This document shows positions 25,101-34,373 of a DNA stretch of 64,000 nucleotides, in pieces. Where the stretch lies: positions 28,109 through 92,108 of the forward strand of contig JAJYYI010000023.1 of the NCBI GenBank assembly GCA_021801125.1, written 5' to 3'. Every line of letters begins with the position of its first letter. The first letter of the stretch is position 1. The notes below the pieces were generated by a model. The model was not told the DNA's origin. It did not search any database and was given only the letters and a program-made list of their open reading frames with translations. Made by a program: the position numbers and the translations under genes. Source of the DNA: Deltaproteobacteria bacterium (GTDB lineage: Bacteria > Desulfobacterota > Binatia > Binatales > Binataceae).

Positions 25101-25706
25101 ATGGCTAGGGTGGAATTTCATTTCGATTTCGGCAGCCCCAATTCGTACCTCGCCCATCTAGTGATTCCCGCGATCGAGCAGCGCACCGGCGCCAAGTTCG
25201 AGTATGTACCGATTCTGCTCGGCGGGGTCTTCAAGCTTACGAACAATCGTTCGCCGATCGAGGCGTTCGGCGGGGTCAAAAACAAGCTCGAATACGAACG
25301 GCTGGAGATTAGCCGCTTTATCCGGAAACACGGGATCACCCAGTTCAAGCTCAATCCGCATTTTCCGGTGAACACGCTGGCGCTGATGCGGGGCGCGATT
25401 GCCGCACAATCGTTGGGCGTGTTCGAGCGCTACGTCGAGGAGATGTTCCGGCATATGTGGGCCGACCCGAAGAAGATGGACGACCCCCAGGTGCTGCGCG
25501 CGGCGCTCGATGAATCGCGCATGCCCGCCGAACGAATCATCGAGCTGGCTCAAAGCCCAGCGGTCAAGGAACAGTTGCTGCAAAACACGCAGCGGACGGT
25601 CGAGCGCGGAACCTTCGGCGCACCCACTTTCTTTGTCGGGGAAGAGATTTTCTTCGGCAAGGATCGGCTGCGCGACGTCGAGGAATTCCTTCTCGGAACC
25701 CGATAA
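25101..25706 (+). CDS. DsbA-fold 2-hydroxychromene-2-carboxylate isomerase-like protein
   Basis: The 201-residue protein has a thioredoxin fold with a long helical insertion, like HCCA isomerase and kappa-class GST. The N-terminal motif FHFDFGSPNSYLAHL has Ser in place of the DsbA CxxC, as in glutathione-dependent HCCA isomerases. The C-terminal GTFGAPTFFVGEEIFFGKDR has the conserved cis-Pro and last strand. HCCA isomerase acts in naphthalene breakdown, but many homologues have other or unknown substrates. It is the last gene of the TetR operon. Confidence 0.88.
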   Translation: MARVEFHFDFGSPNSYLAHLVIPAIEQRTGAKFEYVPILLGGVFKLTNNRSPIEAFGGVKNKLEYERLEISRFIRKHGITQFKLNPHFPVNTLALMRGAIAAQSLGVFERYVEEMFRHMWADPKKMDDPQVLRAALDESRMPAERIIELAQSPAVKEQLLQNTQRTVERGTFGAPTFFVGEEIFFGKDRLRDVEEFLLGTR

Positions 25707-25835
25707 TGAAGGCTCGCGACCTCGCGGCCGCGCTACGCTGCTTGCCGATTTCCGACGCGTCCGACGAGTTGTGAGAACCAAGACCAAATGGGGCGGGTCG
25801 GCGAGCTCGACTGCGGCTTTGTTCCGTGGACGATT

Positions 25836-27212
25836 TCAGCGCAAATGATGCTTGGTCAGGATGCGCCTGACTGTCTTCCGGTCCACGCCCGCCGCGCGCG
25901 CTGCCTGCGAAATATTTCCGCCTTTACTGCGCAGGAGCTCGAGGATATAGGCGGACTCGAGCTCGCTCATCCATCGCGCCTTCGCATCCTTGAGCGTAAG
26001 GCCGCCCCTGGCGAGCGTCGGCACGGTGTCGACCGTGGCTTCACGCTCCCTGATATGGCGCGGCAGGTCCGCCAACGTGATGACGTCTTTATCGGCGAGC
26101 GCGCAGGCGCGTTCGATCACGTTTTGCAATTCCCGCACATTGCCGGGCCAGGAATAGGCTTCGAGCGCTTCCAGCACGCCGGGCTCGAAGCCGCGCATCT
26201 TGCGCTCGCTGTTCTGCCCGTGTTTGCGCAGAAAAGCATGAGCCAGCAGCGCGACGTCGCCGGCGCGTTCGCGCAGCGGCGGCAGCGCGATATCCACGAC
26301 GTTCAAGCGGTAGTAAAGCTCCTGACGAAAGCGACCCTTCGAGCAGAGCACGTCAAGGTTGCGGTTCGTGGCGGAAACGACGCGGGCGTCGACCTCGATC
26401 GACCGGGTGCCGCCGACGCGGCGAATCTCTCGCTGCTGCAAGACGCGCAAGAGCTTTGCTTGCAGGTTCAGTGAAAGCTCGCCGATTTCGTCCAGGAACA
26501 GCGTGCCGCGATGAGCCATCTCGATAAGGCCCATCTTGGAGCCGGTCGCGCCTGTAAACGCTCCCTTCTCGTAGCCGAAAAGCTCCGACTCCAGCAGGTT
26601 TTCCGGCAGCGCGGCACAATCGACCGCTACAAAAGGCTGCGCGGCGCGCGCGCTGTTGGCGTGGACCGCGCGCGCGATCAACTCCTTGCCGGTTCCTGAT
26701 TCCCCCAAAATGAGGATGTTTGCCTCCGAACGCGCCGCCTTTCTCACCAACTCCATCACCTGCTGCAGAGCCGGGCTGCGGCCGATGATGTTTTCGAAGC
26801 CGTAGGTGTCTCGCAGTTGCTCTTTGAGATGCAGGTTCTCCAGGGCAAGGCGATGTTGGTTGAGCGCGCGGCTGACGACGAGCTTAAGCTGATCGACGGA
26901 AAACGGCTTGGCCAGGTAGTCGAAGGCGCCGCCCTTGACTGCGACCACGGCGGACTCGATCGTAGCGAAAGCCGTGATCACGACGACCGGACAGTTCGCG
27001 TCGATCGCGCGGGCGCGATGAAGCAACTCAAGCCCGTGCATCTTAGGCATTTTCAGATCGGTCAGAAGCAGCGAAGGCCGCTCGGTCTCAAGAAGACGCA
27101 GCGCCTCTTCCGGATTCGTTGTGGCCAGGCACTCGTAACCGGCGTTGGTAAGAATGCGCCGACAGTTCTCTAAGAGGTCGGCTTCATCGTCGACGATTAA
27201 AACCCGTTCCAC
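25836..27212 (-). CDS. sigma-54-dependent response regulator (NtrC family)
   Basis: The 458-residue protein has three domains. The receiver (about 1-120) has the acidic pair VDDE and phospho-acceptor Asp52 in LLLTDLKMPKMHG, plus Lys in YLAKPFS. The AAA+ domain (about 140-375) has Walker A GESGTGKE, the sigma-54 contact loop GAFTGA in YEKGAFTGATGS, Walker B GTLFLDEIGEL and the arginine-finger region PLRERAGDVALLAHAF. The Fis-type helix-turn-helix at the end reads NISQAARAAGVDRKTVRRIL. No sensor kinase is adjacent. It lies downstream of the ba3 oxidase genes with a gap of about 200 bases. Confidence 0.96.
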   Translation of the reverse strand: MERVLIVDDEADLLENCRRILTNAGYECLATTNPEEALRLLETERPSLLLTDLKMPKMHGLELLHRARAIDANCPVVVITAFATIESAVVAVKGGAFDYLAKPFSVDQLKLVVSRALNQHRLALENLHLKEQLRDTYGFENIIGRSPALQQVMELVRKAARSEANILILGESGTGKELIARAVHANSARAAQPFVAVDCAALPENLLESELFGYEKGAFTGATGSKMGLIEMAHRGTLFLDEIGELSLNLQAKLLRVLQQREIRRVGGTRSIEVDARVVSATNRNLDVLCSKGRFRQELYYRLNVVDIALPPLRERAGDVALLAHAFLRKHGQNSERKMRGFEPGVLEALEAYSWPGNVRELQNVIERACALADKDVITLADLPRHIREREATVDTVPTLARGGLTLKDAKARWMSELESAYILELLRSKGGNISQAARAAGVDRKTVRRILTKHHLR

Positions 27213-27415
27213 GGTTATCTCGCAGGTAGAAAGCTAGGGTTTGATAACGGTGTGCGACAAACCGGCGTGCAGCCCCACCACAGTTTGAGACACGCGAATG
27301 AGCGGCGCCGCGGGGTGAGAAAACGTCCCCGAAGCGGTCCTTTCGCTCAAGCCACGCATACGCGCCTGACATCGAACGGAAACGACGAATCGCCGGTGCA
27401 TCAATGTGATCCACC

Positions 27416-29083
27416 CTAGAAGGCCTGAAACGGCTGCGCCACCAAGCGCGGCGGTAGATGGCTCACCAAAAAAGGTCCATACACGACGGCGATTAGCACG
27501 AACGAAAAGGCGACCCAATAGCTTAGGCGATCCATCGTCACCTGCCATCCGCGCGATTGCGGCGGTTGGATCGTTTCCGTAAACGGAATATCACGAACCT
27601 CTTTGCGCCGGCCGAACAATACCGTCATGAACAAGACTAAAAAGAACAACGCCGCGCCGATAAACATCAGCGTGCCTCCCACTCCCACGAGCATGCCGGC
27701 AATTCTCCACCCCGCCGGCTCTTGGTAAGGCACCAAAGAGATAGCCGTTCGCCGCGGCATCCCCGCCAGACCGCCGGAGATGAGGCCGCGAGCAAGCAGC
27801 AGGACGCCGATGAAGTAGCACCAAGCCTGGAACACTCCCAGGCGCCGGCCCCAAAGTTCCTTTTGCTCCAAAAAGGGCACAAGCCAGTAAGCGATCCCCA
27901 TGTAGGACAACGCCACCGCGGTGCCGACCGTCAGATGGAAATGGCCGGGAACGAAGGCCGTGTTATGAATCGTGAGATTCATGTTGTAGCTGGCGTTCAT
28001 TAGTCCGGTGATCCCGCCCAACATAAACGCCAGCATCGCCAATACCTGCGCGGATACCGACGGATTTCCCCACGGAAGCTTGAAGATCCAACTCAACAGC
28101 CCTTTGCCGCCGCGGCGTCGCCCTCCGATTTCGAGAGCATACATAACCGAAAAAGCGGTCAGAAGACTGGGCATGAAGACGGTGAACGTGAGCACCGCAA
28201 CCGCGAACTTGAGCCCTCGCGAGACGCCCGGGTCAACGAACTGGTGATGGAAGCCGATCGGGATGATGCACAGGAACATCAAGAACACCAACCGCACTAC
28301 CGCATCGCTGAACAGCGCGCCGTCCACCTGCTTGGGCACCATCGCGTACCACGAGATGTAGACGGGCAGCAGCCAGAAATAGACGATCGGATGGCCTGTC
28401 AGCCAGAACAATGTGCGGCTTAAAAGCGGCGCCGCGCCTGAGAGCCATCCCAACGACCACGGCAACAGCAACAGTACCACTTCCACGGCGATGCCGAGCG
28501 ACGAAATGTCCCAGAAGATGTAAGTGACAACTGAAATGTAGGCGAGCAAGGGGATGCGCTCCCCAGGATGCTCCCGGCGCCACGCCGATAGCATCGCAAA
28601 CAGATTCGCCGAGGTGAGCCACGTGCTGATTACTATCAGTGCGAGCCCTAGATAAAAGCTCCAGTGCGCCATCAACGGAGGATAGAATGTGTAGAGCACG
28701 CTGGCCTTGCCCGCGAACATGGCATACGCGGCGAGCACCGCGCCGATGACCAAAGCCGCAAAACCGGCGCGCAACAGGAAATCGTTGCACGGCCGGTTGA
28801 GCCCGCGCGCCATGGTCAACTGCACAAACCCGTTGGCGAAGCTGAAGGTTAGAACGACCGCGTTGAACACCCCGTGAACCGTCAGACCCTGGTAGTAGGT
28901 CCGCATGCCCGGGTAGTACTTGAAGATATCGACGTGCGCGTAGTTCAACGCCTGCGCAAGACCGTTGGCAACGCCAACCGCGAGAGCGAAGAAGCCGACG
29001 TAAATGGTCCAGGCGATTATCCGCCGCTGCGCGCTCGGCAGATCGAACGGTCGATTAGCCCCGTACACGACCGGAGTACTCAT
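27416..29083 (-). CDS. ba3-type cytochrome c oxidase subunit I
   Basis: The 555-residue membrane protein is a heme-copper oxidase of the B family. Heme and CuB ligands are visible: His70 in LTVHGVFNAV (low-spin heme), WLTGHPIVYFWLLPVY (CuB His with the Tyr of the His-Tyr crosslink one turn on), GFHHQFVDP (two CuB His), and HNTAFVPGHFHLTVG (heme His pair). It reduces O2 to water with proton pumping. Its start overlaps the subunit II stop (ATGA), and subunits IIa and II lie upstream, as in Thermus-type ba3 oxidases. Confidence 0.95.
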   Translation of the reverse strand: MSTPVVYGANRPFDLPSAQRRIIAWTIYVGFFALAVGVANGLAQALNYAHVDIFKYYPGMRTYYQGLTVHGVFNAVVLTFSFANGFVQLTMARGLNRPCNDFLLRAGFAALVIGAVLAAYAMFAGKASVLYTFYPPLMAHWSFYLGLALIVISTWLTSANLFAMLSAWRREHPGERIPLLAYISVVTYIFWDISSLGIAVEVVLLLLPWSLGWLSGAAPLLSRTLFWLTGHPIVYFWLLPVYISWYAMVPKQVDGALFSDAVVRLVFLMFLCIIPIGFHHQFVDPGVSRGLKFAVAVLTFTVFMPSLLTAFSVMYALEIGGRRRGGKGLLSWIFKLPWGNPSVSAQVLAMLAFMLGGITGLMNASYNMNLTIHNTAFVPGHFHLTVGTAVALSYMGIAYWLVPFLEQKELWGRRLGVFQAWCYFIGVLLLARGLISGGLAGMPRRTAISLVPYQEPAGWRIAGMLVGVGGTLMFIGAALFFLVLFMTVLFGRRKEVRDIPFTETIQPPQSRGWQVTMDRLSYWVAFSFVLIAVVYGPFLVSHLPPRLVAQPFQAF

Positions 29084-29562
29084 TTCACAACCACCTTGCC
29101 GACCATCGTGTGATGCAGCATTCCGCAGTACTCATGGCAGAGAAGCAGGTAAGTGCCCGGTTTTTCGAAGCGGTAGGTCTCCAGCGAGACGTGCCCCGGT
29201 ATGACCATCATGTTGACCGTCGTGCCAGGGATGAAGAATCCGTGGGTTACGTCCACTGACGTCACCTTGAAGGTCAACTCCGAGCCCGCCGGTATATCCA
29301 TCTCGGCGGGCATAAAAGACCACGCCTGCGCCATGATCGCCGCCTCGTATTTGCCAGGCGATACTTGCTTCACGCCCGGTGTATTGAACGGCGGGGTCTT
29401 GAGCACCGCTACCGCGAGATTTTCTCCGGGCCCCGGGCTGATGACCTCACCGTGCCCGGGTAGGTTTATCTTGAGCACCAGCGCGCCATAGGCCAGCGCC
29501 CCGAGGAACAGGACTAAGATCGCGGCCGCAACCGAAGCGAAAATCTTTTCGTAGACTTCCAT
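29080..29562 (-). CDS. ba3-type cytochrome c oxidase subunit II
   Basis: The 160-residue protein has one N-terminal transmembrane helix (about 8-30) and a cupredoxin domain holding the binuclear CuA centre. Ligands: His107 (DVTHGFF), Cys142 and Cys146 (LLCHEYCGML), His150 and Met153 (HHTMVG). It accepts electrons from cytochrome c and passes them to subunit I. It is shorter than A-family subunit II, which fits the ba3 type with a single helix. Its stop overlaps the subunit I start; subunit IIa ends 17 bases upstream. Confidence 0.95.
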   Translation of the reverse strand: MEVYEKIFASVAAAILVLFLGALAYGALVLKINLPGHGEVISPGPGENLAVAVLKTPPFNTPGVKQVSPGKYEAAIMAQAWSFMPAEMDIPAGSELTFKVTSVDVTHGFFIPGTTVNMMVIPGHVSLETYRFEKPGTYLLLCHEYCGMLHHTMVGKVVVK

Positions 29563-29578
29563 CGCGCGATCGTCTCGC

Positions 29579-29737
29579 TCACTGTCCGAGCAGCCTCCAG
29601 TACATAACGCCCCACATACCGGAAAGAATAGCCAGATAGATGGTCATCACGAAAAGCGTGCCGACAGGAGCCGGCGGGTCCTCGGTAAAACCCCCGGATT
29701 CTCCTTCGGCGGGACTCAAGCTCTCTTTTTCAGCCAT
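29579..29737 (-). CDS. cytochrome c oxidase subunit IIa, small
   Basis: This 52-residue protein starts at ATG 29737, five bases after AAGGAG. After an acidic N-terminus comes one hydrophobic helix (about 26-48; VGTLFVMTIYLAILSGM then WGVMYWRLL). Size, membrane span and position directly before subunit II match the CoxIIa protein of ba3 oxidases, which supplies the second helix missing from subunit II. Order IIa-II-I on the minus strand supports a single operon. Confidence 0.85.
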   Translation of the reverse strand: MAEKESLSPAEGESGGFTEDPPAPVGTLFVMTIYLAILSGMWGVMYWRLLGQ

Positions 29738-30356
29738 TTGCGCTCCTTAGAGACGGCAAAGAGGCCGGCCGTACCGATCGACGAAAAAGTCCCGTTTCAG
29801 TTGGCCGGTCAGCAGACTCGCAATTTGACGCGAGCCGTAGCCCAAAACTGGCGCTGATTAGTGGACGGTGTCAGGTTGCCGAAAACCGCTCTTGCTGCCA
29901 GTCACTGATCCGCGATTCCTGCTCAGGCTCACCGTCCTCCATACTATCAACGCGCAAAACGATGATTTCTGAGCGAACCAAGCCGCGGCAACGTCCCTTT
30001 CGCCTGCCGGCCTGTCCGCTTTTTGAACACGTCAGCCGAGGAAGCATTTTCCGGACCGTTTTCCGGGGCCAGGTAAGTCACACGGTGCGAGACAATCTTA
30101 GGGGGGGATGGGACATTCAGGGGACATTCTGGGGCATCAGTTCCCCGGTCCGGTACTAAAAATCGCTGCTCGCCACCCCAGCCCCGCGCACAGCGGCTTG
30201 CTCGGCGCGTGCCAGAATTCCGTGGCGGTCGGTCCAGGATAATTATAGTGAGCTACACTGCTAAAAACCCTCAACGGACAGCGATAAGCAATAATCACTA
30301 GCCAGGGAGCCTATGCCACGCAACCCGGCGAATCGCCGGCTTCCTGGCGGTCCGGT
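29738..30356. other. intergenic upstream of the oxidase operon
   Basis: This 619-base region between the copper ATPase stop and the CoxIIa start (both minus strand) must hold the oxidase promoter, but I could not place one with confidence. It contains three 11-base tandem units around GGGACATTC at 30110-30142 and some Gly/Arg-rich spurious frames. No gene seen. Confidence 0.4.
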
Positions 30357-32825
30357 CTACAGCTCAACCCGGCGCAAACGTAGGGCATTGCTTACTACTG
30401 ACACCGAGCTTAAGCTCATTGCTGCACTGGCGATAATCGGACTTAGGAGCAGACCGACAAACGGATACAGCACGCCGGCCGCGATAGGCACGCCAAGGAC
30501 GTTGTAAACGAATGCAAAGAACAAGTTTTGCCGAATATTCCGCATCGTGGCTCGGCTTAGGCGACGCGCCTTCGCCAAGGCCCGCAAATCGCCCTTAACC
30601 AGGGTCATACCAGCACTTTCTATAGCCACGTCGGTGCCGGTACCCATCGCGATGCCGACGTTGGCCTGGGCCAACGCGGGTGCGTCGTTGATTCCGTCGC
30701 CGGCCATCGCCACGATCCGCCCTTGGGCCTGCAGCCGCTTGACCACCGAGGCCTTCTGGGCTGGAAGCACCTCTGCTTCTACCTCCGTGATGCCGAGCGC
30801 GGCGGCAACGGCTTGTGCGGTTATTCGGTTGTCCCCGGTCAGCATCACGACCGTCACTCCGTCCTCGCGCAACAGGCGCACGGCCTGCGCCGCCCGCGCC
30901 TTGATAGGGTCAGCGACGCTGAGCAGACCGGCCAGCCGTCGGTCTAGCGCCACTAACATAACCGTCTGTCCCTGGCGCCGGCGAACCTCGCTTTGCTCGA
31001 CTAGCTGGGCGACGTCGACACCGAGCTCTTGCATCAGGTCGCGGCTACCCAACGCGACCTCCTGTTCGCCGACGCGGGCGATCACGCCCTTGCCGGGCAG
31101 CGCGCGAAAGTCTCGCGTTTGCACCACTTCAAGGCCTCGTTCGCCGGCGCCGGCAAGTATCGCGGCCGCCAACGGATGCTCGCTGCCGCGCTCGACGCTG
31201 GCGCCCATGCGCAGCACTTCGTTCTCGGTGAATCCAGGCTGAGCAACCACCGCGGCCAATCGCGGCTTGCCCTCGGTGACAGTGCCTGTCTTGTCGACCA
31301 GCAGAGTGTCGACTTTCTCGAAAGTTTCGAGCGCCTCGGCATTTTTAATCAGCACGCCTTCGACCGCGCCGCGCCCAACTCCGACCATGATCGACATTGG
31401 CGTTGCCAGGCCCAGCGCGCACGGGCAGGCAATGATCAGGACCGACACCGCGGCGGTCAAGGCGTAGGCCAGTCGCGGCTCGGGTCCGACAGTGCTCCAG
31501 GCGACGAACGCGATCGCGGAGGTGAGCAAGACGGCCGGGATAAAATAAGAGGCCACCAAATCAGCCAAGCGCTGGATGGGGGCGCGGGTGCGTTGAGCGG
31601 CAACGACCATCCGCACGATCTGCGCAAGGAAGGTTTCACTCCCCACTTTCTCGGCGCGCATGACCAAGGTTCCGCTGCCGTTGACAGCTCCGGCAATCAC
31701 GCGCTCGCCGGGTCTCTTCTCGACCGGGATTGGCTCCCCGGTGATCATTGCCTCGTCAACCGCGCTCGCTCCTTCCAGCACCACGCCGTCGACCGGCACC
31801 TTTTCGCCGGGCCTCACGCGCAAGCGGTCGCCGACCTTGACACTCTCGAGCGCCACGTCTTCCTCGCGGCCGTCGTCACGAATGATGCGCGCGGTCTTCG
31901 GCGCCAACCCGAGCAGGGCCCGGATTGCGCTGCCGGTGCGGCTTCGGGCGCGCAACTCGAGCACCTGACCGAGCAGGACCAGCACGGTGATGATTGCGGC
32001 GGCCTCGAAATAAACCGGAACTGATGCGCGGGCGCCTTGTAGCGAAGCCGGAAAGGCCCCGGGTATCACCGTCGCCACTACGCTGTACGCGTAAGCAACG
32101 CCGACCCCCAGAGCGATTAAGGTGAACATGTTGAGACTGCGATTTAGGATGGAGTTCCATCCCCGCTCGAAAAAGGGCCATCCGCACCACAGCACCACCG
32201 GCGTGGCCAAAATGAACTGCACCCAAGTGATCAGCCTGACGCCGAGCGCGTGTTCCAGCGGTTGGCCCGGGATTAAATCAGCCATCTCCAGAACGAAAAC
32301 CGGTACGGCGAGCGCGACGCCTACCCAAAAGCGGCGGGTCATGTCGCGAAGCTCTTCGTTAGGCTGCTCTTGCGCGCTTATCACGCGCGCTTCCAGCGCC
32401 ATGCCGCAGATCGGGCATGCCCCTGGCTGATCGCGCACCACCTCCGGATGCATCGGGCAGAAGTACTCGGTCGTCTGCTGCGGCAGTTCGATGCCGATCG
32501 GCTCGACCGCCATTCCGCATAAAGGGCAGGCCGCCGGCGTGCTTTGCTTGACCTCGGGATGCATCGGGCAGGTGTACCCGAGCGCCTGCGGCCGCGCGGC
32601 GGCCATTTGGGGTGAGGGCTGCGCTGCAGCGAGATGCGCCTCGCCGTTTCGGCGAGCGCCGAGGTACTTGGCGGGCTCGGACCTGAAGCGCTCGCGGCAA
32701 CGCGGGCAGCAAAAATAAAAGCGCGTGCCCTCATAGTCGTCAGTGATAGCCTCGGGACGAATCCTGACCGTCATGCCGCAGACGGGGTCCTTTGCGGCAG
32801 GGCCGGCTTCGGTATGGACGCTCAT
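30357..32825 (-). CDS. copper-translocating P1B-type ATPase
   Basis: The 822-residue protein has unusual N-terminal metal-binding modules in place of HMA domains: a YHS domain ([30 protein letters not shown]) and two heavy-metal-binding motifs (YTCPMHPEV...CPLCGMAV and YFCPMHPEV...CPICGMAL). The P-type core follows with the CPC motif in the sixth helix ([12 protein letters not shown]), [11 protein letters not shown], the phosphorylated Asp in [12 protein letters not shown], the His-Pro motif ([11 protein letters not shown]) and [12 protein letters not shown] with [16 protein letters not shown] plus these modules indicates Cu(I) export. It probably supports copper supply or tolerance for the CuA/CuB oxidase genes just downstream. 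Confidence 0.95.
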   Translation of the reverse strand: MSVHTEAGPAAKDPVCGMTVRIRPEAITDDYEGTRFYFCCPRCRERFRSEPAKYLGARRNGEAHLAAAQPSPQMAAARPQALGYTCPMHPEVKQSTPAACPLCGMAVEPIGIELPQQTTEYFCPMHPEVVRDQPGACPICGMALEARVISAQEQPNEELRDMTRRFWVGVALAVPVFVLEMADLIPGQPLEHALGVRLITWVQFILATPVVLWCGWPFFERGWNSILNRSLNMFTLIALGVGVAYAYSVVATVIPGAFPASLQGARASVPVYFEAAAIITVLVLLGQVLELRARSRTGSAIRALLGLAPKTARIIRDDGREEDVALESVKVGDRLRVRPGEKVPVDGVVLEGASAVDEAMITGEPIPVEKRPGERVIAGAVNGSGTLVMRAEKVGSETFLAQIVRMVVAAQRTRAPIQRLADLVASYFIPAVLLTSAIAFVAWSTVGPEPRLAYALTAAVSVLIIACPCALGLATPMSIMVGVGRGAVEGVLIKNAEALETFEKVDTLLVDKTGTVTEGKPRLAAVVAQPGFTENEVLRMGASVERGSEHPLAAAILAGAGERGLEVVQTRDFRALPGKGVIARVGEQEVALGSRDLMQELGVDVAQLVEQSEVRRRQGQTVMLVALDRRLAGLLSVADPIKARAAQAVRLLREDGVTVVMLTGDNRITAQAVAAALGITEVEAEVLPAQKASVVKRLQAQGRIVAMAGDGINDAPALAQANVGIAMGTGTDVAIESAGMTLVKGDLRALAKARRLSRATMRNIRQNLFFAFVYNVLGVPIAAGVLYPFVGLLLSPIIASAAMSLSSVSVVSNALRLRRVEL

Positions 32826-33035
32826 GCCTCGCGGTTCTCCCTATCGTACTGCGCCCGGGCAGCCAAGTCGGCCCGCTCCGGCGTCCGCCGGACATCGCGC
32901 CTCCCGTGCGGCTCGCGGGTAGCCCGACGTTCTAGCCCGGCGCCATCGACTTCGGTTGCGCAGCGCCAGTAAATTACCGAAAAATTCGTCCCTCGCCTCA
33001 AGCAATCCGAGCGCGTCCGCCTCGGCCGAGCATTT

Positions 33036-33896
33036 CTATAGGCGGCTGAGAACCTCGTCACCGATTTTGTCCAGTGCGCGCGTAAGCCCCTCGCGGTCAT
33101 AGGCAGGCGGCGCGATCACGAGCCGCGCTACGCCTACGTCCTGGCACTGTTTGACCGTGTCCAGCGACGCACGTCCCATGCAGCTAAGCTCGATTTTCGC
33201 CGGATCACGACCCGCTCTGACAGCCTCTTCGCTCGCCATGCGGAACAGGTCGCGCAACGCCTCGGGCTCGGCGCGCGCCGGGAAAAAGCCGTCGCCAAGG
33301 CGCCCGGCACGGCGCGCGGCGGCGGGAGAATGGCCGCCGATATGAATCGGCACGCCAGCGGGCTGAACTGGGCGCGGCGAGCTGAAGAGCGGACCAAAGC
33401 TGAAATGTTTGCCGTGGAAGCTGGCCGGTGCCCCGCCCCACACGGCGCGCAAGGCCACGATAGCCTCATCGGTGCGCGCCCCTCGGCGGTGAAAGTCGAT
33501 TCCTAAGGCGTCGAACTCCTCTTTCAGCCACCCGCTGCCGACGCCCAGTATAAAGCGGCCCCGCGACAGCACGTCGAGCGTCGCAGCTTCCTTAGCCACG
33601 TAGAGCGGATGACGCTGGGGCAAAATGACTATTCCCGTCGCGAGCTTTATCCGCGTCGTGTGCGCCGCCATCCAGGTCAGCGAGATGAACGGATCGGGAA
33701 TCGGCAGGTCGCCGCCGCCGGGCATCTTGCCCGACTTCGAATAGGGATACGCCGAGGCGTAATCCTGCGGTACCACCACGTGCTCCACCGCCCATAGCGA
33801 TTCAAAGCCCACACGCTCGGCACTTTGCGCCAGGTGGGTCGAAAGCTCGGGATCAGCAAACGGGCCGCTATTGGAAAACATGATGCCAAGTTTCAT
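33036..33896 (-). CDS. LLM-class F420-dependent oxidoreductase (TIGR03619-like)
   Basis: The 286-residue protein is a luciferase-like monooxygenase-fold enzyme. Typical features: MKLGIMFSNSGPFADP, FESLWAVEHVVVPQDY (with the F420/flavin-side H), KLATGIVILPQRHPLYVAKEAATLD, GVGSGWLKEEFDALG and the late GDGFFPARAE. It matches the probable F420-dependent group rather than FMN luciferases, though cofactor use cannot be proved from sequence. It is on the minus strand, divergent from a second LLM enzyme at 34.4 kb. Confidence 0.9.
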   Translation of the reverse strand: MKLGIMFSNSGPFADPELSTHLAQSAERVGFESLWAVEHVVVPQDYASAYPYSKSGKMPGGGDLPIPDPFISLTWMAAHTTRIKLATGIVILPQRHPLYVAKEAATLDVLSRGRFILGVGSGWLKEEFDALGIDFHRRGARTDEAIVALRAVWGGAPASFHGKHFSFGPLFSSPRPVQPAGVPIHIGGHSPAAARRAGRLGDGFFPARAEPEALRDLFRMASEEAVRAGRDPAKIELSCMGRASLDTVKQCQDVGVARLVIAPPAYDREGLTRALDKIGDEVLSRL

Positions 33897-34373
33897 CTGC
33901 CCCGCCTCAATGCCTTTTATCAGATTCCTATTCTAGCCTGCCGCGCAGGCAAGCATAAGAAGAGCGATTGTCGCGCCTTAGGCTTTTCGGAAGAGCGATA
34001 CGCACTTACGGTTACGGCTCAAGCACCTGATTCTAATCGACGCGCTAAACGCCCGGCGCGCTATGAGCGGCTGCGCAAAAAGAACCAAGCGGCGTCGGCG
34101 GACCGGCCACGATTCGCCATGGCGCTGCTCGTAGGCTTTAATTCCTCAAAGCCGAAAAGCTAAACTTAGCCGACGGTTTTGCCCACAAGCTCCGGCAGAT
34201 GACGGGGCTCAGCGCAACGCCCGCCGCCGCTGATTTTTTGGCTCGTTGCACGCGGTACAATGGCCGGCAGGTGAAGGCCACATATATTGAAGCGCAGGGG
34301 TTGCCAGCGGATTCGCCCAGCAGGCGTTTCCTTGACCGATCGCCCCGAGCGCATACGTAAACAGAGGTGAGCT
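33897..34373. other. divergent intergenic region between two LLM genes
   Basis: This region of 477 bases separates divergent starts at 33896 and 34374. A short 6-bp stem (GCCTGC-CGC-GCAGGC, 33936-33950) is present but has no T-run. No gene or clear promoter is supported. Confidence 0.35.

Noticed and set aside
31029-32024. 331-residue frame antisense to the copper ATPase
   Set aside because: Composition is that of a shadow frame in GC-rich coding DNA; no domain is recognisable.
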